From NCBI GenBank assembly GCA_947452065.1, contig CANGBB010000004.1, positions 62,001 to 126,000 of the forward strand: DNA of 64,000 nucleotides, in the 5' to 3' direction. This DNA is from Gammaproteobacteria bacterium. GTDB taxonomy: Bacteria > Pseudomonadota > Gammaproteobacteria > Steroidobacterales > Steroidobacteraceae. This document shows positions 9,004 through 18,900 of this stretch, in pieces. How positions within the stretch are numbered: position 1 is the first letter of the stretch; every line of letters starts with the position of its first letter. The notes below the pieces were generated by a model. The model made no database searches, had not been told where the DNA came from, and saw nothing but the letters and a program-made list of their open reading frames with translations. A program made the position numbers and the translations under genes.

Positions 9004-11309
9004 ATCCGTTGCGCTCGCAACCACTATTGCGCGCCGGTGCGGCGCTTCTGGTCATGGTGCTCGGTGCCGTGGGGCCGGCGGGAGCGCGCGGATTCGACTA
9101 CGGACTGGTCACGCATCCCGGAGTGCAACGATGTGATGCGTTGCGTTGGGGTGCGGATCGCAATGCGGCAACCAACTGTTATCGCGCTCTGCTGAGTGTT
9201 GCCGACTCGAGCGTGCGTGCTGAGGCGGCCTGGGCGCTAGGCGATTTCAAGAGTGCTAATGACTGGTTCCGCGAGGCGCTGCGCGCGCAGCCCGACAATG
9301 TCCCGCTGCGTGTGCGGTGGGGCTATCTGTATGCGGATACTCATCAGGATGATGAGGCCTACAAATTGTTCCAAGAAGCGCTGCAGCGCGAGCCGCAGAA
9401 TTTCTGGGCGCATCTGGCCGCCGCTGAAGTTCTTGCCAGCAGCTACAAGAAGGAAGGGCAGGCTGAACTCGAGCGCGTACTGCAAGCGGAGTCGGCGCCG
9501 GCTGGCGTGCGTTTCAAGGCGCTTTTACTCGCGGCGCGACTCGCACTCGAAACCGGCGCCAACGACGATGTGGCTAAACTCCTGGAGCAGGCCGCGCCGC
9601 TGGCCAAAGCCCAACAGCTGCCAACCACTGAGCTGAACACGCTGCTGGCCGCGCAGGCCCAGGTGCAGGGTCGCGACACGACGAGCCTCGTCAACGCCGT
9701 ACTGCATGAGCGGCCCAGCTATGGCGATGCGTATGTAACGCTGGGTCACTTCTATGACATCCGCCGCCGCTACACTGAAGCGACGGCGCTGTATCGCAAG
9801 GCCGTGGAGATACAGCCGGACCATTGGGAAGCACGTGTGCTGCTGGGTACCGGGTTGTTGCGCGAGTCGCGTCAGAGTGAAGCACGTGCGCAGTTCGAGG
9901 CTGCTTACAAAGGCGATCCCTATAATCCGGTAACGGCTAACACACTGCGTTTGCTCGATCAGTTGTCGCAGTTTGACACGCTGGTCTTTCCTGATCCGCC
10001 GGTGGCGGGAGGGGCGAGCGAGCCGCAGATCGTCGTGCGGGTGAACAAGAAAGAAAGCGCCGTGCTGGCGCCCTACGTGCAGCGATTGGCCAGCGAGGCG
10101 ATGACCCAGTACGCACGCCGTTACCAATACGCCGTGCCCGGGCCAGTGACCATCGAGATTTACAACAACCACGAAGACTTTGCCGTGCGAACCGCCGGTA
10201 TGCCGGGGCTCGGGCTGCTGGGCGTGACCTTTGGCCGCGCGCTGGCGATGGACTCGCCATCATCGCGTTCAGTAGATGATTTTCATTGGGGTAGCACGCT
10301 GTGGCATGAACTGGCACACGTCTACACGCTGGAGGCAACCGGACATCTCGTGCCCCGCTGGTTTAGCGAAGGCATTTCGGTGTACGAGGAATGGAGCAGC
10401 GGCCCGACGCAGGGCATCAGCGTGCCCGGCTATGCGTGGGCAGCACTGGCTGCGGGCAAGGCACTGCCTATCGCCAATCTGGATCGCGGTTTCATCCGAC
10501 CTGAGTATGAGCAGCAGGTACAGGTCTCCTACATGCAGGCTGGCCTGATCTGCACATTCATTGCGCGCAAGTTTGGCTCCGACAAGCTGGGAGTGATGCT
10601 GCGCGAGTACGCACGCGGCGCTGATACTGCCTCAGCCGTCGATGCGGCGCTGGGTCTGTCCGCGGCCGACTTCGATCGGCAGTTCAGCGAATACCTGCAT
10701 CAGCAGTTTGGTGGCGTACTCCGTGGCATTAAACCTTGGGAAGAGGCGCGTGCCGCAGCCATGAAGGCGCTGCAGATGAAGGACTGGAACAAGGCCATTG
10801 CCAGTGCGCAGCGGGCCTTGGAGATTCAGGCGGTAGATGTCGAGGACGGCAGTCCTTATGTGCCGCTTGCGCAGGCGCAGTTTGCGCTGGGTCGCAAGGC
10901 CGATGCGGTCGCGACTCTGGCAGCGTTCTGGAAAAACGGTGGGCATGATCCGCAGGCCTTGGCGCGTCTGGCCAGCGAGTACTACGCGCTGGGCCGCAAG
11001 GCTGAAGCCATCGAGGTCATGCAGAGTATCAACTATGTGGCGCCCTTCGACGAGGCGCAGCACGGACAACTCGGTGACTGGCTGATGGAGCAGAACCGCG
11101 CGCAGGACGCGCTGACCGAATATCGCGTCGCGCTGGCTTTGCAGCCTGCGGATGCCGCTACGGCCCACTACCGGCTGGCGCGCGCGCTGGTCGCGCTGGA
11201 GCGCAACAAGGAGGCGCGCAGCGCTGTGCTGCGTGCACTCGAGATCGCCCCTTCGTTCCGGCCTGCGCAGCAGTTATTGCTGCAATTAGCCGGTGCCAAC
11301 AAGAGCTGA
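9000..11309 (+). CDS. Exported TPR-repeat protein with a gluzincin (HExxH) metallopeptidase domain
   Basis: 769 residues with an N-terminal signal sequence. Tetratricopeptide repeats fill about 60-320 (several with W/L-G-Y-A-F spacing). A zinc-peptidase domain follows, with HELAH at 436-440 and the third ligand Glu457 in WFSEGISVYEEW, the layout of MA-clan (gluzincin) enzymes. More TPRs fill about 570-765. The substrate is unknown; in this operon it is likely periplasmic. It follows the caspase-like gene with a 4 bp overlap and precedes moxR by 14 bp, whose start has AGGA-type ribosome site. Confidence 0.8.
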   Translation: MNPLRSQPLLRAGAALLVMVLGAVGPAGARGFDYGLVTHPGVQRCDALRWGADRNAATNCYRALLSVADSSVRAEAAWALGDFKSANDWFREALRAQPDNVPLRVRWGYLYADTHQDDEAYKLFQEALQREPQNFWAHLAAAEVLASSYKKEGQAELERVLQAESAPAGVRFKALLLAARLALETGANDDVAKLLEQAAPLAKAQQLPTTELNTLLAAQAQVQGRDTTSLVNAVLHERPSYGDAYVTLGHFYDIRRRYTEATALYRKAVEIQPDHWEARVLLGTGLLRESRQSEARAQFEAAYKGDPYNPVTANTLRLLDQLSQFDTLVFPDPPVAGGASEPQIVVRVNKKESAVLAPYVQRLASEAMTQYARRYQYAVPGPVTIEIYNNHEDFAVRTAGMPGLGLLGVTFGRALAMDSPSSRSVDDFHWGSTLWHELAHVYTLEATGHLVPRWFSEGISVYEEWSSGPTQGISVPGYAWAALAAGKALPIANLDRGFIRPEYEQQVQVSYMQAGLICTFIARKFGSDKLGVMLREYARGADTASAVDAALGLSAADFDRQFSEYLHQQFGGVLRGIKPWEEARAAAMKALQMKDWNKAIASAQRALEIQAVDVEDGSPYVPLAQAQFALGRKADAVATLAAFWKNGGHDPQALARLASEYYALGRKAEAIEVMQSINYVAPFDEAQHGQLGDWLMEQNRAQDALTEYRVALALQPADAATAHYRLARALVALERNKEARSAVLRALEIAPSFRPAQQLLLQLAGANKS

Positions 11310-11323
11310 AGACAGGAACCACC

Positions 11324-12340
11324 ATGAGCGACATTGCCAGTAATTCACCCGACAGCGCCGCGACGCGCGAACTCGTCAGCCAATTCCGCGACAGCATGCA
11401 GCGCATTCGTCACGAAGTGCGCAAGGTGATCGTGGGCCAGGATGAGGTGGTCGAACACCTGCTGATCAGTCTGCTGGTCGGTGGTCACTGCCTGATCACT
11501 GGTATGCCCGGCACTGCTAAAACCATGCTGGTTCGTACGCTGGCCAGTGCGCTTGGTCTGTCGTTCAAGCGCATTCAATTTACGCCGGACCTGATGCCTA
11601 CCGATGTCACCGGCACGGACATCATTGATGAGGACGCCCACGGCCATCGTCGCTGGAACTTTGTGCCTGGTCCGTTGTTCGCACATGTGGTGCTGGCCGA
11701 CGAAATCAATCGCACGCCGCCCAAGACGCAGGCCGCGCTACTCGAGGCCATGCAGGAAAAATCCGTGACCGTGCGTGGTACGCAGCATTTGCTGCCACCG
11801 CCGTTCCTGGTCCTAGCGACTCAGAACCCGGTGGAGCTAGAAGGTACCTATCCGCTACCCGAAGCGCAGCTCGATCGCTTTTTGTTCAACGTGGTGCTCG
11901 ACTACCTCGGCGCCGACGACGAGTTGGCGGTGCTGCAGCGTTTCACCACGCGCGTCGATCTGCCGCCGGTGGAGGTGTGCACCACGGCGGACGACATTCT
12001 CAAGTTCCAGTGGCTGACGCGTCAGGTGCCGGTGTCGGAGTCGGTGAGCCGCTATGCCGTGAATCTGGTGCGCGGCTCGCGGCCAAGCGATCCGCTGGCC
12101 ACCGATGCGGTGAAGCGCTACGTGAAGTTTGGCGCCAGTGTTCGCGCCACCATGTTCATTGCGCTGGCCTCCAAGGCGCGAGCGCTGCTCGACGGCCGCT
12201 TCCATGTCACCGAGGATGATGTGCGCGCACTCGCATTGCCCATCCTGCGGCATCGCGTGCTGACCAATTATCACGCCGAATCCGATGGTCAGAGCGTTGA
12301 TGACGTGCTGCGTACACTCCTGACGGCGAAGGCCAGCTGA
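11324..12340 (+). CDS. MoxR-family AAA+ ATPase
   Basis: 338 residues. Walker A GMPGTAKT at 60-67, Walker B with DE at about 126-127 (LADEINR), the sensor region ATQNPVELEGTYPLPEAQLDRF, and a C-terminal lid. MoxR ATPases act as chaperones that assemble or activate protein complexes, usually with VWA-domain partners. The next gene encodes such a partner (DUF58) and begins 1 bp after the stop. The general annotation is secure; the client here is unknown. Confidence 0.95.
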   Translation: MSDIASNSPDSAATRELVSQFRDSMQRIRHEVRKVIVGQDEVVEHLLISLLVGGHCLITGMPGTAKTMLVRTLASALGLSFKRIQFTPDLMPTDVTGTDIIDEDAHGHRRWNFVPGPLFAHVVLADEINRTPPKTQAALLEAMQEKSVTVRGTQHLLPPPFLVLATQNPVELEGTYPLPEAQLDRFLFNVVLDYLGADDELAVLQRFTTRVDLPPVEVCTTADDILKFQWLTRQVPVSESVSRYAVNLVRGSRPSDPLATDAVKRYVKFGASVRATMFIALASKARALLDGRFHVTEDDVRALALPILRHRVLTNYHAESDGQSVDDVLRTLLTAKAS

Positions 12341-12341
12341 G

Positions 12342-13256
12342 ATGCCAGCAGGCGCCGCACGACCGGATGCCTACGGCCGGCTGATCAAGCCGGACGTGCT
12401 CGCGACGCTCTCCAATCTGGAGCTGATCGCGCGAACGGTTGTGGACGGAGCGCTGATGGGATTGCACCGCTCGCCCTTCTTTGGCTTCTCACAGGAGTTC
12501 GCCGAGTATCGCCAATACGTCGAGGGCGACGATCCGCGCTTCGTGGACTGGAATGTCTATGCGCGCACCGACCGCACGTACATCAAGCGCTTCCTTGGCG
12601 AAACCAACAGCCATCTGATGGTGCTGCTCGATGCCAGCGCGTCGATGGGCTATGGCTCGGGCAGCGTCAGCAAGTTCCGCTATGCGCAGATGCTGGCTGC
12701 GAGTCTGGCGTATCTGGCCTCTCATCAGCACGATGCCGTTGGCATGTTGGTGTTTGATGAGAAGATTCGCGACTTTCGCGCGCCCTCGTCGCGCAGCGGC
12801 CAGCTCCACGCCATTATCCACGCCATTGATGCCGCAGCGCCCGCGCACCGCACCGACCTCCAGCATCCGTTCGAACGATTCCGCGATCATGTGACGCGGC
12901 GCGGATTGGTCGCTGTGATCTCTGACTTCTATTGCGACCCTGAAGCGATGCTGCAGGCAGTGCGGCCGTTGGCTTACCAAGGGCAGGATGTGGTGCTGAT
13001 GCAGCTGCTCGATCCCTTCGAGTTGCGTCCCGACATCCAGGCCTCGACGCTCTTTGAAGATCTGGAGACCGGAGAGGCCATCGAGGTGTCGCCGGATTTT
13101 ATGCGGCATGAATATCGCGACAAGGTGCAAGCGCACATCGCAGCGCTCCGCGCTGCGGCGGTGCGTGCCGGTGCCGATCATCTCGTGTTCGATACCAGTC
13201 AGCCGCTAGATGAGCCGCTGCGCCAGTATCTGCAATTCAGGCAGAAGCGCCGATGA
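12342..13256 (+). CDS. DUF58 (VWA-like) MoxR partner protein
   Basis: 304 residues. The DUF58 signature EYRQYVEGDDPRFVDWNVYART is split here as EYRQYVEGDD then FVDWNVYART (residues about 49-70). The VWA-like core carries the MIDAS-type LDASASMGYG. No signal peptide or membrane segment, so it is cytosolic like MoxR. It overlaps the next gene by 4 bp. In characterised systems MoxR and DUF58/CoxE-type proteins work as a pair. Confidence 0.9.
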   Translation: MPAGAARPDAYGRLIKPDVLATLSNLELIARTVVDGALMGLHRSPFFGFSQEFAEYRQYVEGDDPRFVDWNVYARTDRTYIKRFLGETNSHLMVLLDASASMGYGSGSVSKFRYAQMLAASLAYLASHQHDAVGMLVFDEKIRDFRAPSSRSGQLHAIIHAIDAAAPAHRTDLQHPFERFRDHVTRRGLVAVISDFYCDPEAMLQAVRPLAYQGQDVVLMQLLDPFELRPDIQASTLFEDLETGEAIEVSPDFMRHEYRDKVQAHIAALRAAAVRAGADHLVFDTSQPLDEPLRQYLQFRQKRR

Positions 13257-15259
13257 GTCTGCTCGCACCATTCTTCTTGTTGGGTCTGGTGGGCATCGGT
13301 CTGCCGCTTTGGCTCCATAGGCTGCAGACTCAGGACCCGAAGCGTCAGCCGATCTCTTCGGCGATGTTGCTGGATCCGAGTGAGCGCCGGTTGCATCTGC
13401 AGAAGAGACTTCGCTTCCTGGTGCTGCTGGCATTGCGCATCGCATTGCTCGCACTCTTGGCGCTGGCCTTTGCTCAGCCGCTGATGAAACTCGCCGGTCG
13501 TTCGTTGCCGGGCCAAAGCGCGCGCCTGCATCTGATCATGGTGGACACATCGATGTCGATGTCGGCCGAGGGCCGTATGACGGCCGCGCGTGCCGAAGCG
13601 GCGCGTATCGTCGAGGGGCTGAGCGGCGGTGATCGCGCCACACTGATTGCAGCGGGTAGCACGATGACTGTGGCGGCCGTGGACGGTGGCGCACCAACGG
13701 CGGATAAGTCTGCCCTGCAGCGCGCGCTCGATACACTGCAGGCCAGCGAGGGGCGTCTCGACGATGCGCTGGCCATGGGTTCGATCGATGCGCTGGCCGG
13801 CACTTCCGAATTACCGGTGGTGGTGCATCTGGTCAGTGACTTTCAATCCACGGGTGTTGCGTCACGTTTTTCCGATCTGCTACCGCGCTCCGAGCGTGGT
13901 CGCCGTATCGAAGTGCAATTGCATCCGGTTGCATTGAGTGCGGCGCCGAACTGGTCCGTCACAGGAATACGACAGAGTGGCGATAACATTGATGTCACCG
14001 TGCGCGGCAACGGCACTCCACAGCGCGCTCTGTCGATGCAGCTGATCGTCAATGACACCAAGCGCGGTGAGCAGACTCAGACCATTCCGGGCAATGGCGA
14101 AGCGTTGTACCGCTTCAGCGGGGTCTCACTGAATGTTGGCGACAATCGTGTCATCGCCCAGCTGAGCAAGGCGGATGCACTGGCGGTAGACGATCGCTAT
14201 CAGGTTGTCCTGCAGGGCGGCGGGCCAAGGGTAGTGCCGCTGTTGACCGCCGATGTGCGTGCGCAGAGCGGTACTTTTACGAGCGCTGCGCTGGCTGTGT
14301 CGGGCGCGCACTATCGCGTCTCACCGACGCGTATCGGTGATTTCGACATGCGCACGCTGGAGCGCTATCGCTGGGTGATGGTGGATGACGTTGGTTTGTT
14401 GGACGCAAGTCTGGCCGCCAGTCTGCGCCAATATGTGGAGTCTGGTGGCGCCGTGCTGTTGGCGGCCAGCCAGCGTGCCGCTGCGCTGAAAGCGCTGCCG
14501 GTCACTGGCCAGAGCGTACGCGGCGTAACGGTGCGCACGGCTGATCCGCTCAGCGTGGGCCGTGTCGATGCTACGCACGCAGTGCTGGCAGGCAGTCACG
14601 GCTGGCAGAGCGTCTCGATTGCGCGGATGCTGAAGGTTGCGCCTGCGGCCAGTGACCGCGTGCTCGTCGCGGCAGAAGATGGTGAGCCGCTATTGATCGA
14701 GCAGCGGATCGGTTCCGGCCGTGTCCTGCTACTGTGCGCCAGCCTAGACAACGCCTGGACTGATCTGCCCGTGCAACCGGTATTTGTCAGCTTCCTGGCC
14801 GAGGCTGCGGGTTGGCTCGCGGGCGATGAAGCCTATGGTGCGCATCAGATTGCAGGGGCGCTGTTGCCGCTGGCGCAGGCCGGTGCAACGGTGGGGCAGG
14901 TGATTGATCCGGAAGGTCATGAACTGCTGACGCTATCGGCTACTCACAATGCACAGAATGTACGGCTCGAGCGCAGCGGCTTTTACAAGGTCATCACTCC
15001 GGCGCGCGAGTCATTGCTGGCCGTCAATGTCGATGAACGCGAATCCGATCTGACGCCAGTCGATCCTGCGTTGCTGGAACGCTGGCGCGTGGCCGCTAAA
15101 GCGGCGGAGACGGTTGCGCCAAAGGCTGCCGCGGCGCAGTCTTCGGTCGACACATTGCCTCTGGCGCGCTGGCTGCTGGCGGTGGCCGCGCTGCTGGTGA
15201 TTGCTGAGTCGCTGGCCGGCAATTGGCAGCTGCGCCGGAACACGAAGGTGCTCACATGA
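13253..15259 (+). CDS. BatA-type membrane VWA protein
   Basis: 668 residues. The N-terminal BatA region (LLAPFFLLGLVGIGLPLWLH, a membrane segment, then a second one near 60-80) is followed by a VWA domain with the MIDAS motif DTSMSMS near residue 97. The large C-terminal part is probably periplasmic, ending with one transmembrane helix (about 635-655). It overlaps neighbours by 4 bp on both sides. It is the likely membrane-anchored partner of the MoxR/DUF58 pair. Confidence 0.85.
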   Translation: MSLLAPFFLLGLVGIGLPLWLHRLQTQDPKRQPISSAMLLDPSERRLHLQKRLRFLVLLALRIALLALLALAFAQPLMKLAGRSLPGQSARLHLIMVDTSMSMSAEGRMTAARAEAARIVEGLSGGDRATLIAAGSTMTVAAVDGGAPTADKSALQRALDTLQASEGRLDDALAMGSIDALAGTSELPVVVHLVSDFQSTGVASRFSDLLPRSERGRRIEVQLHPVALSAAPNWSVTGIRQSGDNIDVTVRGNGTPQRALSMQLIVNDTKRGEQTQTIPGNGEALYRFSGVSLNVGDNRVIAQLSKADALAVDDRYQVVLQGGGPRVVPLLTADVRAQSGTFTSAALAVSGAHYRVSPTRIGDFDMRTLERYRWVMVDDVGLLDASLAASLRQYVESGGAVLLAASQRAAALKALPVTGQSVRGVTVRTADPLSVGRVDATHAVLAGSHGWQSVSIARMLKVAPAASDRVLVAAEDGEPLLIEQRIGSGRVLLLCASLDNAWTDLPVQPVFVSFLAEAAGWLAGDEAYGAHQIAGALLPLAQAGATVGQVIDPEGHELLTLSATHNAQNVRLERSGFYKVITPARESLLAVNVDERESDLTPVDPALLERWRVAAKAAETVAPKAAAAQSSVDTLPLARWLLAVAALLVIAESLAGNWQLRRNTKVLT

Positions 15260-18200
15260 ACGCGAATCAGACATCGTCGTTGCGATTGGGCGACTATCTC
15301 GCGCAATTTCAGGCGCGCCTGCGTCGTTTGTATCTGGCTCGAGCCTTCGCCGTTGCCACTGCAGCGGCACTGCTGCTGACTGTTGGCGGAGTATGGCTGG
15401 CCATCAGTCATGGATTCGCCAAAGAAATCGTTTACGGCACCCGCATCGTATTGCTGTTGTCGCTGGTCATCATCGTCCTGATGTTGTGGTTGCGCCCCCG
15501 GCGCGCACTGATGCAGCGGCCAGCGGCGGCGATTGAATCACTGACGCCGGAATTTCGCGGACGTCTCGATACCTGGATCGACATGGATGGCGACCATCCG
15601 TTGCGCGAGCTTCTGGCAGAGGATGCGCTGGCGGTGGTCAGTCAGCATCCGGTGGAGCAGCAGGTGCGTCGATCATGGCTGGCGGTGCCGACGGTTATCG
15701 CGGTGCTGGCTGGCGGCGTGCTGTTGTGGCTCGCGCTGCTCGGTCCGGGTCTTTATGGCTACGGTGTCCGACACGTCTGGGCCGGTTGGGCCGTTAGCGG
15801 ACTGTTGCCGGATCAGGCCATTCTCGTGACACCGGGCGATGAGATGGTGCGCCGCGGGGGCTCTGTGCCTGTGGTGGCCACCGCTCACGGTTTCGATCCG
15901 GCGAGTGCTCAGCTCTTCGCGCGCATCGGCGAAGCCAGCTGGCAGCAGGTCGACATGACGCGCACGCAGCGCGGTTTCGAATTCACGCTGCTATCGGTAC
16001 GCGAACCGGTGCAGTACTACGTCACGGCCAGTGGTGTGCGTAGTCCCGCCTATCACGTCGAAGTGGTGGACGTGCCCAACATTGAGAACCTCAAAGTGGT
16101 CTATGACTATCCGTCATGGACACGCCGCAAGAAGACAACGGATGATCCCGGTGGCGATGTGGCCGCCGTGGCCGGCACGGGCGTGCAGCTCGAAATCACC
16201 ACTGATCGTCCGATTGGCAGCGGTACGCTGGTGCTCGATGGACATGACACTGAACTGACTTCGAGCGATAAAACTGCGCGTGGCGGGTTCACCATCAAGG
16301 AAGACGGGCGCTACTACATTGCAGCTCGCGTGGGCCGTGAGACGGTACGACTCACAGACGATTACCTGATCAAGGTGACGCCGGACAACAAGCCGGAGGT
16401 GAAGATCGTCAAGCCGGGACGTGACTGGACGGCGAGCAATATCGAGGAGGTTGCTGCGCGCGTGCAGGCCAGCGACGACTTCGCACTCGAAGAAGCGCAG
16501 CTGCGTTACGCCATCAATGGCGGAGAGTGGCACTCGGTGCCGCTGCGCGTCAGTGGGCAGCATCTCGATGCCACGCACCTGATGATGCTGGAGGATCTGC
16601 GTGTGGCGAGTGAAAAGCGCGCACTCGCTCCGGGTGATCTGATTGCCTACTACGCTACCGCTCGTGATCGTTCGCAAAGCTCGCAGACTGACATGTACTT
16701 CGTGCAGGTTCGGCCCTATGACCGCAAGTTCACGGAATCGCAGCAGGCCGGTGGCGGCGGTGGTGGTGGCGGGGGCGGAGACGACAGTGGTCAGCAGGAA
16801 ATATCCCGGCGCCAAAAGGAAATCCTGGTGTCCACCTGGAACCTCATCCGGCAGAAAGGCGATGTCTCGGCGCAGCGTGCAAGCGCTGGTGGCAACAGTG
16901 TCAAAGACAATTCGCTGCTTCTGTCGGATGTGCAGGAGAAGCTGGCAGCTCAGGCCGAGTCTCTGGCCGAACGCTCCGATGCGCGCTCGCTCTCCGGTGC
17001 CGACGAGCGCATCAAAACGTTCGTCAGTTTGATGCGCGATGCAGCCAAGGCCATGCAGCCCGCAGCCCAGCGTCTGGCGGCGGTCGATCTCGAAAAGGCT
17101 GTGCAGCCTCAGCAGCTGGCACTGCAGTACCTCCTGCGCGCCGAGTCGGTGTTCACTGACATGCAGCTGTCGATGCAACGTGGTGGGCAGGGCGGCGGTG
17201 GCGGTGGCGGTAGCTCGCGCAGTGGCAACGATCTGGCTCAGCTGTATGACCTCGAGATGGATCTCAAAAAGAACCAGTATGAGAGCGCCAGCAGTGCATC
17301 ACCCACGGAGTCCGGTCAGCAACAGATCAACGATGTTGCACGCAAGCTTGAGGAGTTGGCGCGGCGTCAGGAGCAGCTGGCGCGCGATGCGCAGCGCACC
17401 CAGCAATTGACGGACGAGCAGCGCTGGCAGCAGGAGGCGCTGCGTCGCGAGGCCGAGCAGTTGCAGCAGCAGCTCAACAACGCGCAGCAACAGGCGGCCA
17501 ATAATCAGCGTGGTCAGCAGGGCACTCAACAGGCGGGCCAGCAGAGCGGTCAGCAAGGCTCGCCGCAGAGTGGTCAGTCAGCACAGGGCGCTGCGACGGC
17601 GCAGGCCGCGCGGCAGCTGGAGCAGGCCTTGTCGGCGATGAATCGTGCCAGTGATGCGATACGCAACAACACGGATCCCGGCGAGCAGCGCCAGCAATTG
17701 CAGCGTGCCGCCAGCGAAGCAGGCCGTCAGCTCAATGGGGCAAGTCAGCAGTTGTCTCAGCAGCGGGCTGATTCTCTGCGCAGCCAGCTGAGCACACTCG
17801 CTGAGCAGGCGGAGCGTGCCTACGCGGCACAGGCTGCGAGTGAAGAAGCTATGCAGACAGCGGCCAGTGCTGCGGCCAACCAGGGTGATCGTGCGGGTGG
17901 TTCCGCTGGACTCAGCGCCGAACAGCGCCAGAAGCTGGCGGCCGACAAACGCGCCCTGGCCAGCAGCGTGCAGCGCTTGGAGCAGGATGTCGCCAGTGCC
18001 GCGCGTCGCCTGAAGGGCGAGTCGCAAGCCAGCGTCGACAAGCTGGCTGAGGCCAGTCAACTGCTCGGTAACGGCACCGTGCAACAGGAGCTTGCGGTGA
18101 GCGCGGAGTACATTGAGCGTGGCCTCGCGGCATACATCGTGCCGCGCGAGACTGGCTACACGGACACCTTGCGCGATGTGCGCGACGTGCTACGCGAGGC

Positions 18201-18870
18201 ACAGGCCGGAGCGCAGGGGGCTACCGGTGGTCAACGCAGTGCGAGTGCGCTGCAGGACGCACTGTCACGCGTACAGACTCTGCGTCAGCAGGTTCAGCAG
18301 CTGGCCAATGCGCGTGCCACCGGACAGCAGGCACAGGCCGGCCAACAGGGTCAGCCAGGCCAACAGGGTCAGCAAGGCCAACAGGGTCAGCAGGGCCAAC
18401 AGGGTCAGCAGGGGCAGGGGCAGCAAGGTCAACAAGCCCAACAAGGTCAACAAGGCCAACAGGGGCAGGCCGGTGCTGGGGGCGGACAGGCTGGTGCCAT
18501 GCGAGAGGGTCAGGGGCGCCTAGATGATCGCTCGACGGTCACCAGCGTTTTGCAGGGTGCGAACACCACGGCGCGGCAGATTGGTGCTCTGGCACCCATG
18601 CTGCGCGGGCAGGGGGTTGATCCTCTGATCGTCAATGGCATCGGGGATCTGGCGCGGCAACTACAAGCCGGTGCGCCCGGCGCCCGTGATGAGCAGCTCA
18701 ACCGCCAGTTGCAGACTACGCTAACCCTGCTTGAGCAGCTCGAGCAGAAGCTCTCGCGTGCTGCGCCCGGCAACAGCCGTCCTGCAGTACGCGGGGCGGC
18801 GACCGAGCCGCTGACTGACGAGTACCGGGACGCCGTTGCCGAGTATTATCGCGAGCTCAGCAAAAAATAA
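15256..18870 (+). CDS. DUF4175-family membrane protein with Gln-rich low-complexity tail
   Basis: 1204 residues from ATG 15256, which overlaps the upstream stop (ATGA). Two N-terminal membrane segments and one near 150 are followed by a beta-rich periplasmic region, a Gly linker near 500, long Gln/Ala/Glu-rich coiled-coil stretches (about 680-960), and a GQQ-type low-complexity block near 1030-1075. DUF4175 proteins are typical last members of MoxR/BatA operons in proteobacteria; no biochemical function is established. Length is above average because of the repeat block. Confidence 0.82.
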   Translation: MNANQTSSLRLGDYLAQFQARLRRLYLARAFAVATAAALLLTVGGVWLAISHGFAKEIVYGTRIVLLLSLVIIVLMLWLRPRRALMQRPAAAIESLTPEFRGRLDTWIDMDGDHPLRELLAEDALAVVSQHPVEQQVRRSWLAVPTVIAVLAGGVLLWLALLGPGLYGYGVRHVWAGWAVSGLLPDQAILVTPGDEMVRRGGSVPVVATAHGFDPASAQLFARIGEASWQQVDMTRTQRGFEFTLLSVREPVQYYVTASGVRSPAYHVEVVDVPNIENLKVVYDYPSWTRRKKTTDDPGGDVAAVAGTGVQLEITTDRPIGSGTLVLDGHDTELTSSDKTARGGFTIKEDGRYYIAARVGRETVRLTDDYLIKVTPDNKPEVKIVKPGRDWTASNIEEVAARVQASDDFALEEAQLRYAINGGEWHSVPLRVSGQHLDATHLMMLEDLRVASEKRALAPGDLIAYYATARDRSQSSQTDMYFVQVRPYDRKFTESQQAGGGGGGGGGGDDSGQQEISRRQKEILVSTWNLIRQKGDVSAQRASAGGNSVKDNSLLLSDVQEKLAAQAESLAERSDARSLSGADERIKTFVSLMRDAAKAMQPAAQRLAAVDLEKAVQPQQLALQYLLRAESVFTDMQLSMQRGGQGGGGGGGSSRSGNDLAQLYDLEMDLKKNQYESASSASPTESGQQQINDVARKLEELARRQEQLARDAQRTQQLTDEQRWQQEALRREAEQLQQQLNNAQQQAANNQRGQQGTQQAGQQSGQQGSPQSGQSAQGAATAQAARQLEQALSAMNRASDAIRNNTDPGEQRQQLQRAASEAGRQLNGASQQLSQQRADSLRSQLSTLAEQAERAYAAQAASEEAMQTAASAAANQGDRAGGSAGLSAEQRQKLAADKRALASSVQRLEQDVASAARRLKGESQASVDKLAEASQLLGNGTVQQELAVSAEYIERGLAAYIVPRETGYTDTLRDVRDVLREAQAGAQGATGGQRSASALQDALSRVQTLRQQVQQLANARATGQQAQAGQQGQPGQQGQQGQQGQQGQQGQQGQGQQGQQAQQGQQGQQGQAGAGGGQAGAMREGQGRLDDRSTVTSVLQGANTTARQIGALAPMLRGQGVDPLIVNGIGDLARQLQAGAPGARDEQLNRQLQTTLTLLEQLEQKLSRAAPGNSRPAVRGAATEPLTDEYRDAVAEYYRELSKK
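18340..18474 (+). repeat. 18 bp tandem repeat encoding Gly-Gln-Gln units
   Basis: Four consecutive 18 bp units (18340-18411) of the form GGCCAACAGGGTCAGCAN are nearly identical, and degenerate copies continue to about 18474. They lie in frame inside the DUF4175 gene and encode collagen-like GQQ triplets. The unit length is a multiple of three, so copy-number change would keep the frame. Confidence 0.85.
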
Positions 18871-18890
18871 GACCCGGTCTGGACCGGGTC
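18871..18890. terminator. Hairpin directly after the operon's last stop codon
   Basis: GACCCGGT-CTGG-ACCGGGTC is a perfect 8 bp stem adjoining the TAA at 18868-18870. No T-run follows on the plus strand. The A-run lies on the 5' side, which would give a U-tract only for minus-strand transcripts. It may mark an operon end or stabilise the mRNA 3' end. Confidence 0.5.
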
Positions 18891-18900
18891 AGGGGCGTCA

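Noticed and set aside
18340-18474. Tandem repeats as a possible CRISPR array
   Set aside because: The unit is 18 bp without unique spacers and is in frame within a coding gene.
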